This document shows positions 37,918-46,190 of a stretch of DNA of 64,000 nt, piece after piece; within the stretch, counting starts at the first letter, position 1, and every line of letters begins with the position of its first letter. The translations under genes were made by a program, and so were the position numbers. Source of the stretch: Fluviibacter phosphoraccumulans (GTDB lineage: Bacteria > Pseudomonadota > Gammaproteobacteria > Burkholderiales > Rhodocyclaceae); NCBI RefSeq assembly GCF_016110345.1, contig NZ_AP019011.1, positions 1,612,001 through 1,676,000 of the forward strand, read 5' to 3'. The notes beneath the pieces were generated by a model. The model was given only the letters and a program-made list of their open reading frames with translations. It was not told the DNA's origin and ran no database searches.

Positions 37918-39636
37918 TTACAGGTGGTCTTCGGCCAGGACCATGTCGGACAGGCCCTTGCCAGCCGACACCATCGGGAAGACGTTGGCCGTCGGGTCGA
38001 TGATGAAGTCCATGAACACCAAGTCGTTCTTGTGCTTGTCAGAGAACGCCAGTTCGAGTGCCGGACCGACATCTTCCGGACGCTCGATGCGCATACCCAC
38101 ATGACCATAGGCTTCGGCCAGCTTCATGAAGTCAGGCAGCGATGACATGTACGAATGCGAATAACGGTTCTCGTAGAACATCTCCTGCCACTGACGCACC
38201 ATGCCCAGATAGCCGTTGTTCAGGTTGATGATCTTGACCGGTACGTTGTATTGCTTACAGGTCGAGAGTTCCTGAATACACATCTGAATCGAGGCTTCGC
38301 CGGTCACACAGGCCACCGTGGCACCCGGATTCGCGTAACGCACACCCATGGCGTACGGCAGGCCGACACCCATAGTGCCCAGACCACCGGAGTTAATCCA
38401 GCGACGTGGCTTGTCGAACTTGTAGTACTGCGCAGCAAACATCTGGTGCTGACCGACGTCCGAGGTGACAAAGGCATCGCCCTTGGTCACTTCCCAGAGC
38501 TTTTCGACCACCGCTTGCGGCATGATCTTCTCAGGGCTCTTACGATAGTTCAGGCAGTTACGACCACGCCAATCGGCAATGGTTTCCCACCACTGAGCGA
38601 CGGCCGCATCCGGCTTAGTGCCAATGGCTTCCAACTGTTTCATCAGCTCTTCCAGCACATCCGGCACATTGCCCACGATCGGCACATCGACCTTAACGCG
38701 CTTGGAAATCGACGATGGGTCGATGTCAATGTGAATGATCTTGCGCGGGTGCGTGGCAAAGTCTTCAGGGTTACCAATCACGCGGTCATCAAAACGGGCA
38801 CCAACGGCCAGCAGGACATCGCAGTGCTGCATGGCCATGTTGGCTTCGTAGGTGCCGTGCATACCCGGCATACCCATGAACTGCTTGTCCGTGGCCGGAT
38901 AGGCACCTAGACCCATCAGCGTATTGGTGATCGGGAAACCCAGGTAGCGCGCCAGCTTGGTCAGCGGGTCAGCGGCATCCGACAGAATCACACCACCACC
39001 GCTGTAAATCATCGGGCGCTTGGCTTCCAGCAGCAAATGCGCTGCCTTCTTGATCTGGCCCTGATGGCCCTTGACCACCGGATTGTACGAACGGATGTGA
39101 ACGGTTTCCGGGTACGTAAATTCTGTTTTATGAGCGGTGACATCCTTCGGAATATCGATCAGCACCGGACCAGGACGGCCGCTGCGTGCGATATGGAAGG
39201 CCTTCTTAACCGTCTCAGCCAGATCCTTGACGTCTTTGACCAGGAAGTTGTGCTTGACGCACGGACGCGTAATACCCACCGCATCACTTTCCTGGAAGGC
39301 ATCCTGACCGATGTAAAAGGTGGGCACCTGACCGCTGATCACGACCAGTGGGATCGAATCATAGTAGGCCGTTGCAATACCGGTCACGGCATTGGTCAGG
39401 CCAGGACCCGAGGTCACCAGGGCAACGCCAACGCGCTGCGACGAACGGGAATACGCGTCGGCGGCGTGAACGGCAGCCTGCTCGTGTCGTACCAGTACGT
39501 GATGAATTTTGTCTTGTTTGAATAGCTCGTCGTAAATATGAAGCACGGAGCCACCGGGGTAGCCGAAAATCGTATCGACGTTTTCAGCCTGCAGACATTT
39601 AACAAGAATCTCTGCGCCACTTATTGCTGCTGACAT
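37918..39636 (-). CDS. ilvB: Acetolactate synthase large (catalytic) subunit
   Basis: ThDP-dependent condensation of two pyruvates, or pyruvate and 2-oxobutyrate. The 572-residue protein has the catalytic Glu in VRHEQAAVHAADAYSR and FGYPGGSVLHIYDEL at the start. The Mg/ThDP motif reads TGEASIQM ... LNN, that is GEA where most enzymes have GDG; Glu is common in betaproteobacteria, Ala less so in my recollection. ATG at 39,636 follows GGAGG by 7 bases. ilvI is an equivalent name. A strong promoter lies about 100 bases upstream. Confidence 0.95.
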   Translation of the reverse strand: MSAAISGAEILVKCLQAENVDTIFGYPGGSVLHIYDELFKQDKIHHVLVRHEQAAVHAADAYSRSSQRVGVALVTSGPGLTNAVTGIATAYYDSIPLVVISGQVPTFYIGQDAFQESDAVGITRPCVKHNFLVKDVKDLAETVKKAFHIARSGRPGPVLIDIPKDVTAHKTEFTYPETVHIRSYNPVVKGHQGQIKKAAHLLLEAKRPMIYSGGGVILSDAADPLTKLARYLGFPITNTLMGLGAYPATDKQFMGMPGMHGTYEANMAMQHCDVLLAVGARFDDRVIGNPEDFATHPRKIIHIDIDPSSISKRVKVDVPIVGNVPDVLEELMKQLEAIGTKPDAAVAQWWETIADWRGRNCLNYRKSPEKIMPQAVVEKLWEVTKGDAFVTSDVGQHQMFAAQYYKFDKPRRWINSGGLGTMGVGLPYAMGVRYANPGATVACVTGEASIQMCIQELSTCKQYNVPVKIINLNNGYLGMVRQWQEMFYENRYSHSYMSSLPDFMKLAEAYGHVGMRIERPEDVGPALELAFSDKHKNDLVFMDFIIDPTANVFPMVSAGKGLSDMVLAEDHL

Positions 39637-39738
39637 ACACACCTCCTCGCGAAGCGTCACTTCGCCTTGCCCCTATCCGGCACGCACACCTTGTGAGTGG
39701 CTCCGACAACAGGGTTGTGGTTACGGGGAAAACCGCTA

Positions 39739-39767
39739 ATGATAGCCAGTGCAACACATTTGGGCAA
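39739..39767 (-). promoter_or_regulatory. Predicted ilvB operon promoter
   Basis: On the minus strand TTGCCC (39,762-39,767), a 17-base spacer and TATCAT (39,739-39,744). The leader to the ATG at 39,636 is about 100 bases and I see no branched-chain leader peptide in it. Confidence 0.6.
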
Positions 39768-39823
39768 GACTTGTTAGAATCGCCCCGAATTCTAGTGTTT
39801 CATTTTCTAGCCGGAGCAATTGC

Positions 39824-40387
39824 TTGGCCACCCCACGCGAACTGGATGCTTTTCTTGCCGATGTCGAGCGCCGGGCCTATAAAACGGCCTGGTTTGCCGT
39901 GCATAACGAAGAAAATGCGCTCGATATCGTGCAGGATGCCATGCTCAAACTGGCCGAAAACTATGGTGACCGCCCCGCCGAGGAACTACCCGCGCTGTTT
40001 CAACGGATTCTGCAGAACACCATTCGCGACTTTTACCGGCGCAGCAAGGTGCGCAATCTGTGGACGACTCTGTTTTCGGCACTGGGTGGCGGCGAAGACG
40101 AGGACGATCAGGAAAAAATCGATCGTTTGCGCTCACCCGATGCCGACCAGGCTGAACGGCCTGAAGATGCCCTGGCGCAACGCCGAACACTAGAGGCGAT
40201 TGAAGACGCCTTGGCAACTTTGCCCGCACGTCAACGAGAAGCCTTCCTCCTGCGTTATTGGGAAGGATTAGATACTGCAGAAACTGCCGAAGCCATGGGT
40301 TGCTCCCAAGGCAGCGTCAAAACCCACTGTTCCCGAGCCACACAAACTCTGGCAGCGGCCCTGAAAGAAAAAGGACATCAGCTATGA
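39824..40387 (+). CDS. Sigma-70 family (ECF-like) RNA polymerase sigma factor
   Basis: A 187-residue sigma factor. Region 2: AYKTAWFAVHNEENALDIVQDAMLKLAENY and LFQRILQNTIRDFYRRSK. Region 4: IEDALATLPARQREAFLLRYWEGLDTAETAEAMGCSQGSVKTHCSRA. I choose a TTG start at 39,824 because GGAG lies 8 bases before it and the homologous N-terminus begins there; the frame from 39,749 (GTG) is weaker. Its stop overlaps the next start (ATGA). The next gene, a membrane-anchored protein, may control it. Confidence 0.88.
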   Translation: MATPRELDAFLADVERRAYKTAWFAVHNEENALDIVQDAMLKLAENYGDRPAEELPALFQRILQNTIRDFYRRSKVRNLWTTLFSALGGGEDEDDQEKIDRLRSPDADQAERPEDALAQRRTLEAIEDALATLPARQREAFLLRYWEGLDTAETAEAMGCSQGSVKTHCSRATQTLAAALKEKGHQL

Positions 40388-40821
40388 CCCATCCATCGCA
40401 GCAACATGACCGCACGCAGGACGACCTGCTGGCTAAAGCCGTGGCGCGCGCATTGGATCAGGGCAACGAGATGCTTCCTAGCCGGGTAACTGCACGCCTG
40501 GCACAAATGCGCGAACAGGCACTTTCCCACCAAAAACAATGGCAAAGTGCCCTACAACTGGCCGGACAAAGCACCCATCGCGCCGTCGGCAGCCTGTTTG
40601 GGGATAGCTTTGGTTCAGCCACCGATTGGCGGCGCTGGGCCGCATCGGCTGGCATTTTGTTGCTCACCGGTGCTTTTATGTTCTGGCAGGCACAAACGCA
40701 GATTGAAGATCTGGCCAGTGAAGATAGCGCACTGCTCAGCGAAGCGCTACCACCTAACGCTTTGATTGATAAAGGATTTCAGACATGGCTTTCCACCGGA
40801 ACGCCAACCGTAACGGACTGA
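40384..40821 (+). CDS. DUF3619-like membrane protein, possible anti-sigma factor
   Basis: A 145-residue protein with an N-terminal cytoplasmic region (about 85 residues) and one helix at about 86-103 (WAASAGILLLTGAFMFW), then a short exported tail. It resembles DUF3619. It overlaps the sigma gene by four bases, and the single-helix layout next to an ECF-type sigma is the common form of anti-sigma factors. That role is inference; no zinc-binding motif is visible. Confidence 0.6.
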   Translation: MTHPSQQHDRTQDDLLAKAVARALDQGNEMLPSRVTARLAQMREQALSHQKQWQSALQLAGQSTHRAVGSLFGDSFGSATDWRRWAASAGILLLTGAFMFWQAQTQIEDLASEDSALLSEALPPNALIDKGFQTWLSTGTPTVTD

Positions 40822-41516
40822 TCCTGATTGCGGTACTGGTCGCTGCCATTACTGTGGCGGTGGCGTACCCACGCGCGCGCCCAAACCAGGACACGCCCAG
40901 CGGTGTGCGGGTGGCTGTACCACCGCAGCCCAACTGGAAAGAACTGAAACCCGCTCAGCAGGCTATTCTGGCGCCACTGGAAGAAGACTGGAACAACATG
41001 GAGCGCTTCCGCCGCAAAAAGTGGCTGGAAATTGCTGCTAAATATCCCAATCTGAGCGAGGCAGAACAAGAACGCGTGCACGAACGCATGCAGGTGTGGG
41101 CCAATCTGACACCCGCCCAACGCCAAGCTGCACGTGAACGCTTCCGCGAACTGGCCAAACAGACGAATCCCGAGGAACGGGCTGAACTCGCCCAGAAATG
41201 GGCGGATTACCAGAACCTGCCTGAAAATGTGCGCGCCCGCCTAGAGGAAGAGGCACGCGAGCTTGAACTGTCCAACAAGCGCGCTGCGCGAACACCGGCG
41301 GTGGATGGCAAACCCGTAGCCACCACCACCAAAGAAGGTGCCCTGCCTGCCGGGACTGCCGCAGGCTCTTTAGCGACGGCGCCTGGCGCCGTCAAACTCG
41401 TACCGCCCAAAGCTGCCGCCCCAGTCAGCCCACTGACTTTTGCGCCCACAAAACCGGTAGAAGACAGCGCAAGTCCGGCGACTAACACGGAGTCTTCCGG
41501 CAATGACAGCCGCTGA
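40785..41516 (+). CDS. DUF3106-like exported protein
   Basis: A 243-residue protein with an N-terminal helix (LILIAVLVAAITVAV) that acts as a signal or anchor. The middle, LKPAQQAILAPLEEDWNNM ... RRKKWLEIAAKYPNLSEAEQERVHERMQVWANLTPAQRQAARERF, is the DUF3106 pattern of helical repeats; the C-terminus is low-complexity Ala/Pro. It overlaps the DUF3619-like gene by 37 bases, and AAAGGA precedes its ATG. Fourth in line is the RDD protein. Confidence 0.65.
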   Translation: MAFHRNANRNGLILIAVLVAAITVAVAYPRARPNQDTPSGVRVAVPPQPNWKELKPAQQAILAPLEEDWNNMERFRRKKWLEIAAKYPNLSEAEQERVHERMQVWANLTPAQRQAARERFRELAKQTNPEERAELAQKWADYQNLPENVRARLEEEARELELSNKRAARTPAVDGKPVATTTKEGALPAGTAAGSLATAPGAVKLVPPKAAAPVSPLTFAPTKPVEDSASPATNTESSGNDSR

Positions 41517-41925
41517 ACGCGCGCCCTTGGCACGACGCCTGGGGAGCCTGCTTTATGAAGCGCTGGTCATTCTGGCCTTAAGCATCTTTCTTTTTATCCT
41601 GCCGGTCGCCATTTTTGCCGGCCTGACGCAACGCATGCCCGGAACGGCGCTACTCTGGTTTTATCTGTTTACGCTGCTCGGCACTTATTTTGTCTGGTGC
41701 TGGGCCCGCGCCGGCCAGACACTGGCCATGAAAACCTGGCGCTTACGCTTGATCGATGCACAATCGGGTCGGCCGCTGCGCCCGTTACAAGCCATTGTCC
41801 GTTACGGCATGGGCTGGCTGTGCTGGCCAACGGGCCTGGCGCTGCTCTGGAGTTTTATCGATCCGGACCGGCAATTTCTCCATGACCGTATTGCCGGCAG
41901 CCGGATCGTACAGATCCCTAAATAA
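41503..41925 (+). CDS. RDD family membrane protein
   Basis: A 140-residue inner-membrane protein with three hydrophobic helices. RRLGSLLYEALVILAL at the start and the region KTWRLRLIDAQSGRPL ... RYGMGWLCW match RDD-family proteins. Function is unknown; some family members are small ion transporters. It overlaps the DUF3106-like gene by 14 bases and ends directly against the convergent lptG stop. Confidence 0.82.
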   Translation: MTAAERAPLARRLGSLLYEALVILALSIFLFILPVAIFAGLTQRMPGTALLWFYLFTLLGTYFVWCWARAGQTLAMKTWRLRLIDAQSGRPLRPLQAIVRYGMGWLCWPTGLALLWSFIDPDRQFLHDRIAGSRIVQIPK

Positions 41926-42996
41926 TTAACGTTTCTCGGCGCGCTTAAGCAGGGTGATGGCCGCACCCATAAACAAAATCATCGGCATAGCGGCGGTAAC
42001 AAACGGCGACCAGTTATTGATCGCCCCCAGGCTGGAAACCAGCCCGTTCAGCATGTAGAACAGCGCACCAATCATCACGCCGGCAAAAATACGCAAGCTC
42101 ACACCGCCCACGCGATCATGCCGGTAGGCAAACGGCAGCGCCAGCGCCATCATCACCAGGATCGATAACGGATAAAACACCTTCTTCCAAATGGCGATGA
42201 CGTAGGTGTCACTGCCCAGCCCATTGCGCTTGAGATGCTGGATGTAGGTATACAACTCATAAATCGACATCAGATGCGGCCGCACCAACAAGACCTGTAG
42301 CACGTCCGGGGTAATGGCCGATTGCCAGGCCTTGCTCGGCAATTGCACCTGACGCACGCGCTGGCCCTCCAGCAAGGTTTCGGTCACGTCATTGAGCATC
42401 CAGGTATCTGGTGCCTGAAAAGTCGCTGTCTTGGCGTAGGACACGCGGTCCAGCGTCATATCCTTGCGGAATTGATAGATCCGTACCGATTCGAGACGGC
42501 CATCCGGGCGCAAGGCATTGATGTTGGCAAAGGTTTTGTCATCCTTGACCCAGACGCCCGACTGCAGGCCCTGGGTAATGGTGCCGCTCATGGCTTTCAC
42601 CCGCCATTCCTGGGCCTTTTGTTCGGCCGGGGCCACGATGAACTCGCCCAGCACAAAGGTGGTTAAGACCAACCAGAATCCGACGCGCATCAAGGTGGTC
42701 AGCAATTCTGTGCTGGAAACACCGGACACCCGCAGCACGTTGATTTCGGAATGTCGCGCCAGATTCGATAAGGCATACAGTGTGCCGATCAACACGCAAA
42801 TCGGCATCAGCTCATAGATGCGCCCTGGCTGAATGAGCGCCACATAAACAATGGCTTCGTGCAGCTTATAACCACCCTCGCCCAGCTTACCCAGCTCACC
42901 CATCAGGTCAAAGAAGGCAAACAGCACCATAAAGGCACCCAGAATCAACAGGGTAGCCAGCAGCACTTCGCGACCAACATACTTGCGGTAAATCAT
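41926..42996 (-). CDS. lptG: LPS export ABC transporter permease LptG
   Basis: LptG with LptF forms the inner-membrane part of LptB2FG, which extracts LPS and passes it to LptC and the Lpt bridge. The 356-residue protein has N-terminal helices (YVGREVLLATLLILGAFMVLFAFFDL), a periplasmic beta-jellyroll in the middle and C-terminal helices. It follows lptF by one base. lptB and lptC are outside the window. Confidence 0.93.
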   Translation of the reverse strand: MIYRKYVGREVLLATLLILGAFMVLFAFFDLMGELGKLGEGGYKLHEAIVYVALIQPGRIYELMPICVLIGTLYALSNLARHSEINVLRVSGVSSTELLTTLMRVGFWLVLTTFVLGEFIVAPAEQKAQEWRVKAMSGTITQGLQSGVWVKDDKTFANINALRPDGRLESVRIYQFRKDMTLDRVSYAKTATFQAPDTWMLNDVTETLLEGQRVRQVQLPSKAWQSAITPDVLQVLLVRPHLMSIYELYTYIQHLKRNGLGSDTYVIAIWKKVFYPLSILVMMALALPFAYRHDRVGGVSLRIFAGVMIGALFYMLNGLVSSLGAINNWSPFVTAAMPMILFMGAAITLLKRAEKR

Positions 42997-42997
42997 C

Positions 42998-44104
42998 TCA
43001 GGCTCCCGCCTTGCGCGTCTTAAGAACGCGACGACGCGAACCCCGGGTCGATGCGGTCATCCGGTAATAAAATCCCCAGATCAAGACTGAGAGCATGATC
43101 AGGTGTGGCACCACCAGACCCAGCGCAAAAGGCACCCGCCCCTGAATCACCCAGGCACGTGAAATGGTCATCAGATTGATGTACACAAAATAGACCAGCA
43201 AGGCCAGAATCATGTTGGCCGAACGCCCAGCACGTGGATTGACATAGGCAAGCGGTATCGCCAGCAACGCCAGCATCACCACCATAATCGTTGTGCCGAC
43301 GCGGGTGACCACATCCCCCAGGCTTTCTCGCGTCGGATTCATCAGCAACTCGCGGGTCGGCGTGCTGTCCTGATGGCGAATACTATTGTCGGCCGAACTG
43401 GTTTCCACCCGGAAACCATACTGCGCATAATCCATTTCACGCAGTTCCGGTGAGTTTGGCTTGAGCTCATAGCGATGGCCTTTTTCCAGCACAATAAAAC
43501 GATCACCGTTGTCGTGAATTTCCTGTCGTCCACGCTCTGCCACAGTAATGCCCAGCTTATCCGGCTGATTGTCGCTGACGAAAATGTTTTGTACGGTCTC
43601 GCCCGATTTATCCGTTGATTCTATAAAGAAAATACGGCGGCCATCAGTGGATTCGCGAAACACGCCGGGTCGCACCAGCCCCAGCTCATTTTTATCGGAC
43701 ACCTGCTTGCGGTACTTGAGGCTTTCGCCATGGGCCCAGGGTACGAGCTCCTGCGTTAACGCGCCGACCACCAGCATTACAGGAATAGCAAAGACCAGCA
43801 CCGGGCGTATCCAGGCCGTTAACGACTGCCCGGCGCTGAACCAGACCGTCATTTCCGAATCTCGGTACCAACGTGAGAGCGTCAGCAGAATGGCCATAAA
43901 ACAGGCCAGCGACAGCAAAATCGGCAAGAAGTTAAAAATGGCAAAGCCCAGCAATGGGCCCACGGCGGCCGCAGATACCTTACCAATCGTCGCCTCGTTG
44001 AGGAGACGCACCAAAAACGTTGTCAGCAGAATAACCAGCAAAGCCACCGAGATGGCGACCGCATTCTGGACGAATTCACGCCGCATGGCGCGCGCAAAGA
44101 TCAT
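42998..44104 (-). CDS. lptF: LPS export ABC transporter permease LptF
   Basis: The 368-residue partner of LptG. The N-terminus FARAMRREFVQNAVAISVAL, FNFLPILLSLACFMAILLTLSRWYRDSEMTVW and the C-terminal RVGTTIMVVMLALLAIPLAYVNPRAGR are the permease segments around a periplasmic domain. The start at 44,104 gives the usual LptF length (E. coli 366); the much longer open frame upstream is antisense overlap with pepA. No strong ribosome-binding site is seen. Confidence 0.92.
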   Translation of the reverse strand: MIFARAMRREFVQNAVAISVALLVILLTTFLVRLLNEATIGKVSAAAVGPLLGFAIFNFLPILLSLACFMAILLTLSRWYRDSEMTVWFSAGQSLTAWIRPVLVFAIPVMLVVGALTQELVPWAHGESLKYRKQVSDKNELGLVRPGVFRESTDGRRIFFIESTDKSGETVQNIFVSDNQPDKLGITVAERGRQEIHDNGDRFIVLEKGHRYELKPNSPELREMDYAQYGFRVETSSADNSIRHQDSTPTRELLMNPTRESLGDVVTRVGTTIMVVMLALLAIPLAYVNPRAGRSANMILALLVYFVYINLMTISRAWVIQGRVPFALGLVVPHLIMLSVLIWGFYYRMTASTRGSRRRVLKTRKAGA

Positions 44105-44242
44105 GATCGGGAAGAGGGCTTCAAAACGGTGCGGCCTGGACAGAGTGCGGAATTTTGACGAAAAGCAACGGCGGCGGGGATAATCGCAGGTTAAAGTTTG
44201 CAAAGCAAATCCACCGCAATTTATTTCCCTCCGGAGAATCCG

Positions 44243-45736
44243 ATGAAATTTAGCACAAAAACCGGCACACCCCAGTCTTTGAGCACCGACGCCCTCATTC
44301 TCGGTGTCTTTGAAAGTGGTGCGCAACCCGCCGCAACGCTTGCTGCAGATGAGGCGAGCAACGGTTTGATCGGCCGTCTCCAGAAGCAGGGCGACTTTAA
44401 TGGCAAAACCGGCAGCAGCCTGATTGTCCGTCATCCTGAGGGCCTCAAGGCTGCCCGTCTGATCCTGGTTGGGCTGGGTAAAGCAGACGAACTGAACAGC
44501 AAGAACTGGATGCAGGCTAATCGCACTGCCCTCAATGCCGTGCTGGGTACGACGGCCACGGACGCAATCAACACATTGGCAGCGATCGAAGTCAACGGAC
44601 TCTCGGCCAGCGCCCGACTGCGTCAGGCCGTTGTACTGGCTGGCGAATGCGCCTATCGCTTCGATAGCTTCAAGACCACACCCAAGGCGCAACCGGTGAA
44701 GCTGAACGCCGTGACCGTATTCACGGCCGGGAAAGCCACCAAGGCCATGAGCGATGCCGTCACTGAGGGGGCCGCCATCGTCGAGGGCATGAACCTGACG
44801 CGTGACCTGGGCAACCTGCCGGGCAACATCTGTACCCCTACCTATTTGGCGAATGAAGCCAAAAAACTGGCGAAAACTTTCGGCCTGAAGTGCCTGATCC
44901 TGGAAAAAGCCGCGATGGAAAAGCTGGGCATGCATTCACTGCTCGCCGTGGCCAAGGGCTCGGATCAGCCGCCCAAGTTTATTGTGCTGGAGTACAACGC
45001 CGGCAAAAAGACCGACAAGCCGGTCGTTCTGGTCGGTAAAGGCATCACCTTCGATACCGGCGGCATCTCGATCAAGCCAGCGGCCGAAATGGACGAAATG
45101 AAGTACGACATGTGTGGCGCTGCCAGCGTGCTGGGCACGCTGCGCGCCGTTGCCGGCATGAAGTTACCGATTAATCTGGTGGTCATCGTGCCGACGACTG
45201 AAAACATGCCGGGCAGCAGCGCCACTCGCCCGGGCGATATCGTGACGTCGATGTCGGGTCAGACGATTGAGATCCTTAATACCGATGCAGAAGGCCGCCT
45301 GATTCTGTGTGACGCCCTCACCTACGCCGAACGTTTCAAGCCGGCCGCTGTGGTGGATGTCGCCACGCTGACGGGCGCCTGCGTGGTTGCACTGGGTCAG
45401 GTCGCCACTGGCCTGCTGGGCAATAACGATCCTTTGGTCAACGAACTGCGCACTGCCGGCACTGCCACCATGGACCGCGCCTGGGAACTACCGCTGTGGG
45501 ACGACTACCAGGACCTGCTGAAGAGCCCCTTCGCCGACATGGCCAACATCGGTGGGCGCTGGGGTGGCACGATTACCGCTGCCTGCTTCCTGTCGCGCTT
45601 TACCAAGGCTTACCCATGGGCACACCTCGATATCGCCGGTACTGCCTGGATTCAGGGCAAAGACAAGGGCGCCACTGGCCGCCCGGTGCCCCTGCTCACG
45701 CGCTTCCTGATGGCGCGCGCTGGTAAAGCAGATTGA
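44243..45736 (+). CDS. pepA: Leucyl aminopeptidase (cytosol aminopeptidase)
   Basis: PepA, 497 residues, removes N-terminal residues from peptides using two metal ions; in some bacteria it also binds DNA. VGKGITFDTGGISIKP holds catalytic Lys/Asp ligands and NTDAEGRLILCDALTYA is the M17 family signature. ATG at 44,243 follows GGAG by about 7 bases. It diverges from lptF, as in many proteobacteria where pepA and lptF are neighbours, and precedes holC by 16 bases. Confidence 0.96.
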   Translation: MKFSTKTGTPQSLSTDALILGVFESGAQPAATLAADEASNGLIGRLQKQGDFNGKTGSSLIVRHPEGLKAARLILVGLGKADELNSKNWMQANRTALNAVLGTTATDAINTLAAIEVNGLSASARLRQAVVLAGECAYRFDSFKTTPKAQPVKLNAVTVFTAGKATKAMSDAVTEGAAIVEGMNLTRDLGNLPGNICTPTYLANEAKKLAKTFGLKCLILEKAAMEKLGMHSLLAVAKGSDQPPKFIVLEYNAGKKTDKPVVLVGKGITFDTGGISIKPAAEMDEMKYDMCGAASVLGTLRAVAGMKLPINLVVIVPTTENMPGSSATRPGDIVTSMSGQTIEILNTDAEGRLILCDALTYAERFKPAAVVDVATLTGACVVALGQVATGLLGNNDPLVNELRTAGTATMDRAWELPLWDDYQDLLKSPFADMANIGGRWGGTITAACFLSRFTKAYPWAHLDIAGTAWIQGKDKGATGRPVPLLTRFLMARAGKAD

Positions 45737-45752
45737 TCCACACCAGTCGCTG

Positions 45753-46169
45753 ATGACCGAAGTCAATTGTTACCACGACCAGCCGGACCGCCTGACTCAG
45801 GCCGTCCGGCTGGCGGCGCTCGCCTGGGAACGGCGCAAACCGATTACCTTTTTTATACCGGACCCGGCGCGTGCTGAAGCTTTTGACAAAGCACTCTGGG
45901 CGAATGACCCGCTTTCATTCATACCGCATTGCCACTCCAACAGCGCCGAAGCCGATCGCACGTTGATTATCATCACTGACAATCTCGACGTCGTCCAACA
46001 GGATGAATTGCTGGTCAATCTGGCCGACGAAGTGCCCGCCGGTTTTGCCCGCTATCAGCGCCTGTTTGAAATTGTGACCCGGCATGATGACGACAAAGCA
46101 ACGGCACGTGAACGCATGGCTTTTTACAAAGATCGCGGCTACCCGATCACCTACCGCAAATCCAATTAA
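45753..46169 (+). CDS. holC: DNA polymerase III chi subunit
   Basis: HolC, 138 residues, links the clamp-loader complex to SSB. The sequence EVNCYHDQPDRLTQAVRLAALAWERRKPITFFIPDPARAEAFDKALW and FIPHCHSN is typical of the chi family. The order pepA-holC-valS is the conserved proteobacterial arrangement, here with gaps of 16 and 21 bases. Confidence 0.92.
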   Translation: MTEVNCYHDQPDRLTQAVRLAALAWERRKPITFFIPDPARAEAFDKALWANDPLSFIPHCHSNSAEADRTLIIITDNLDVVQQDELLVNLADEVPAGFARYQRLFEIVTRHDDDKATARERMAFYKDRGYPITYRKSN

Positions 46170-46190
46170 TTCCGTTTTGAACTGACTACC

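Noticed and set aside
39637..39738. Leader peptide for ilvB attenuation
   Set aside because: No short ORF rich in Val, Leu or Ile codons is found in the roughly 100-base leader.
42998..44935. 645-codon reading of lptF
   Set aside because: The extra N-terminal part is antisense to pepA; the family length and membrane helix place the start at 44,104.
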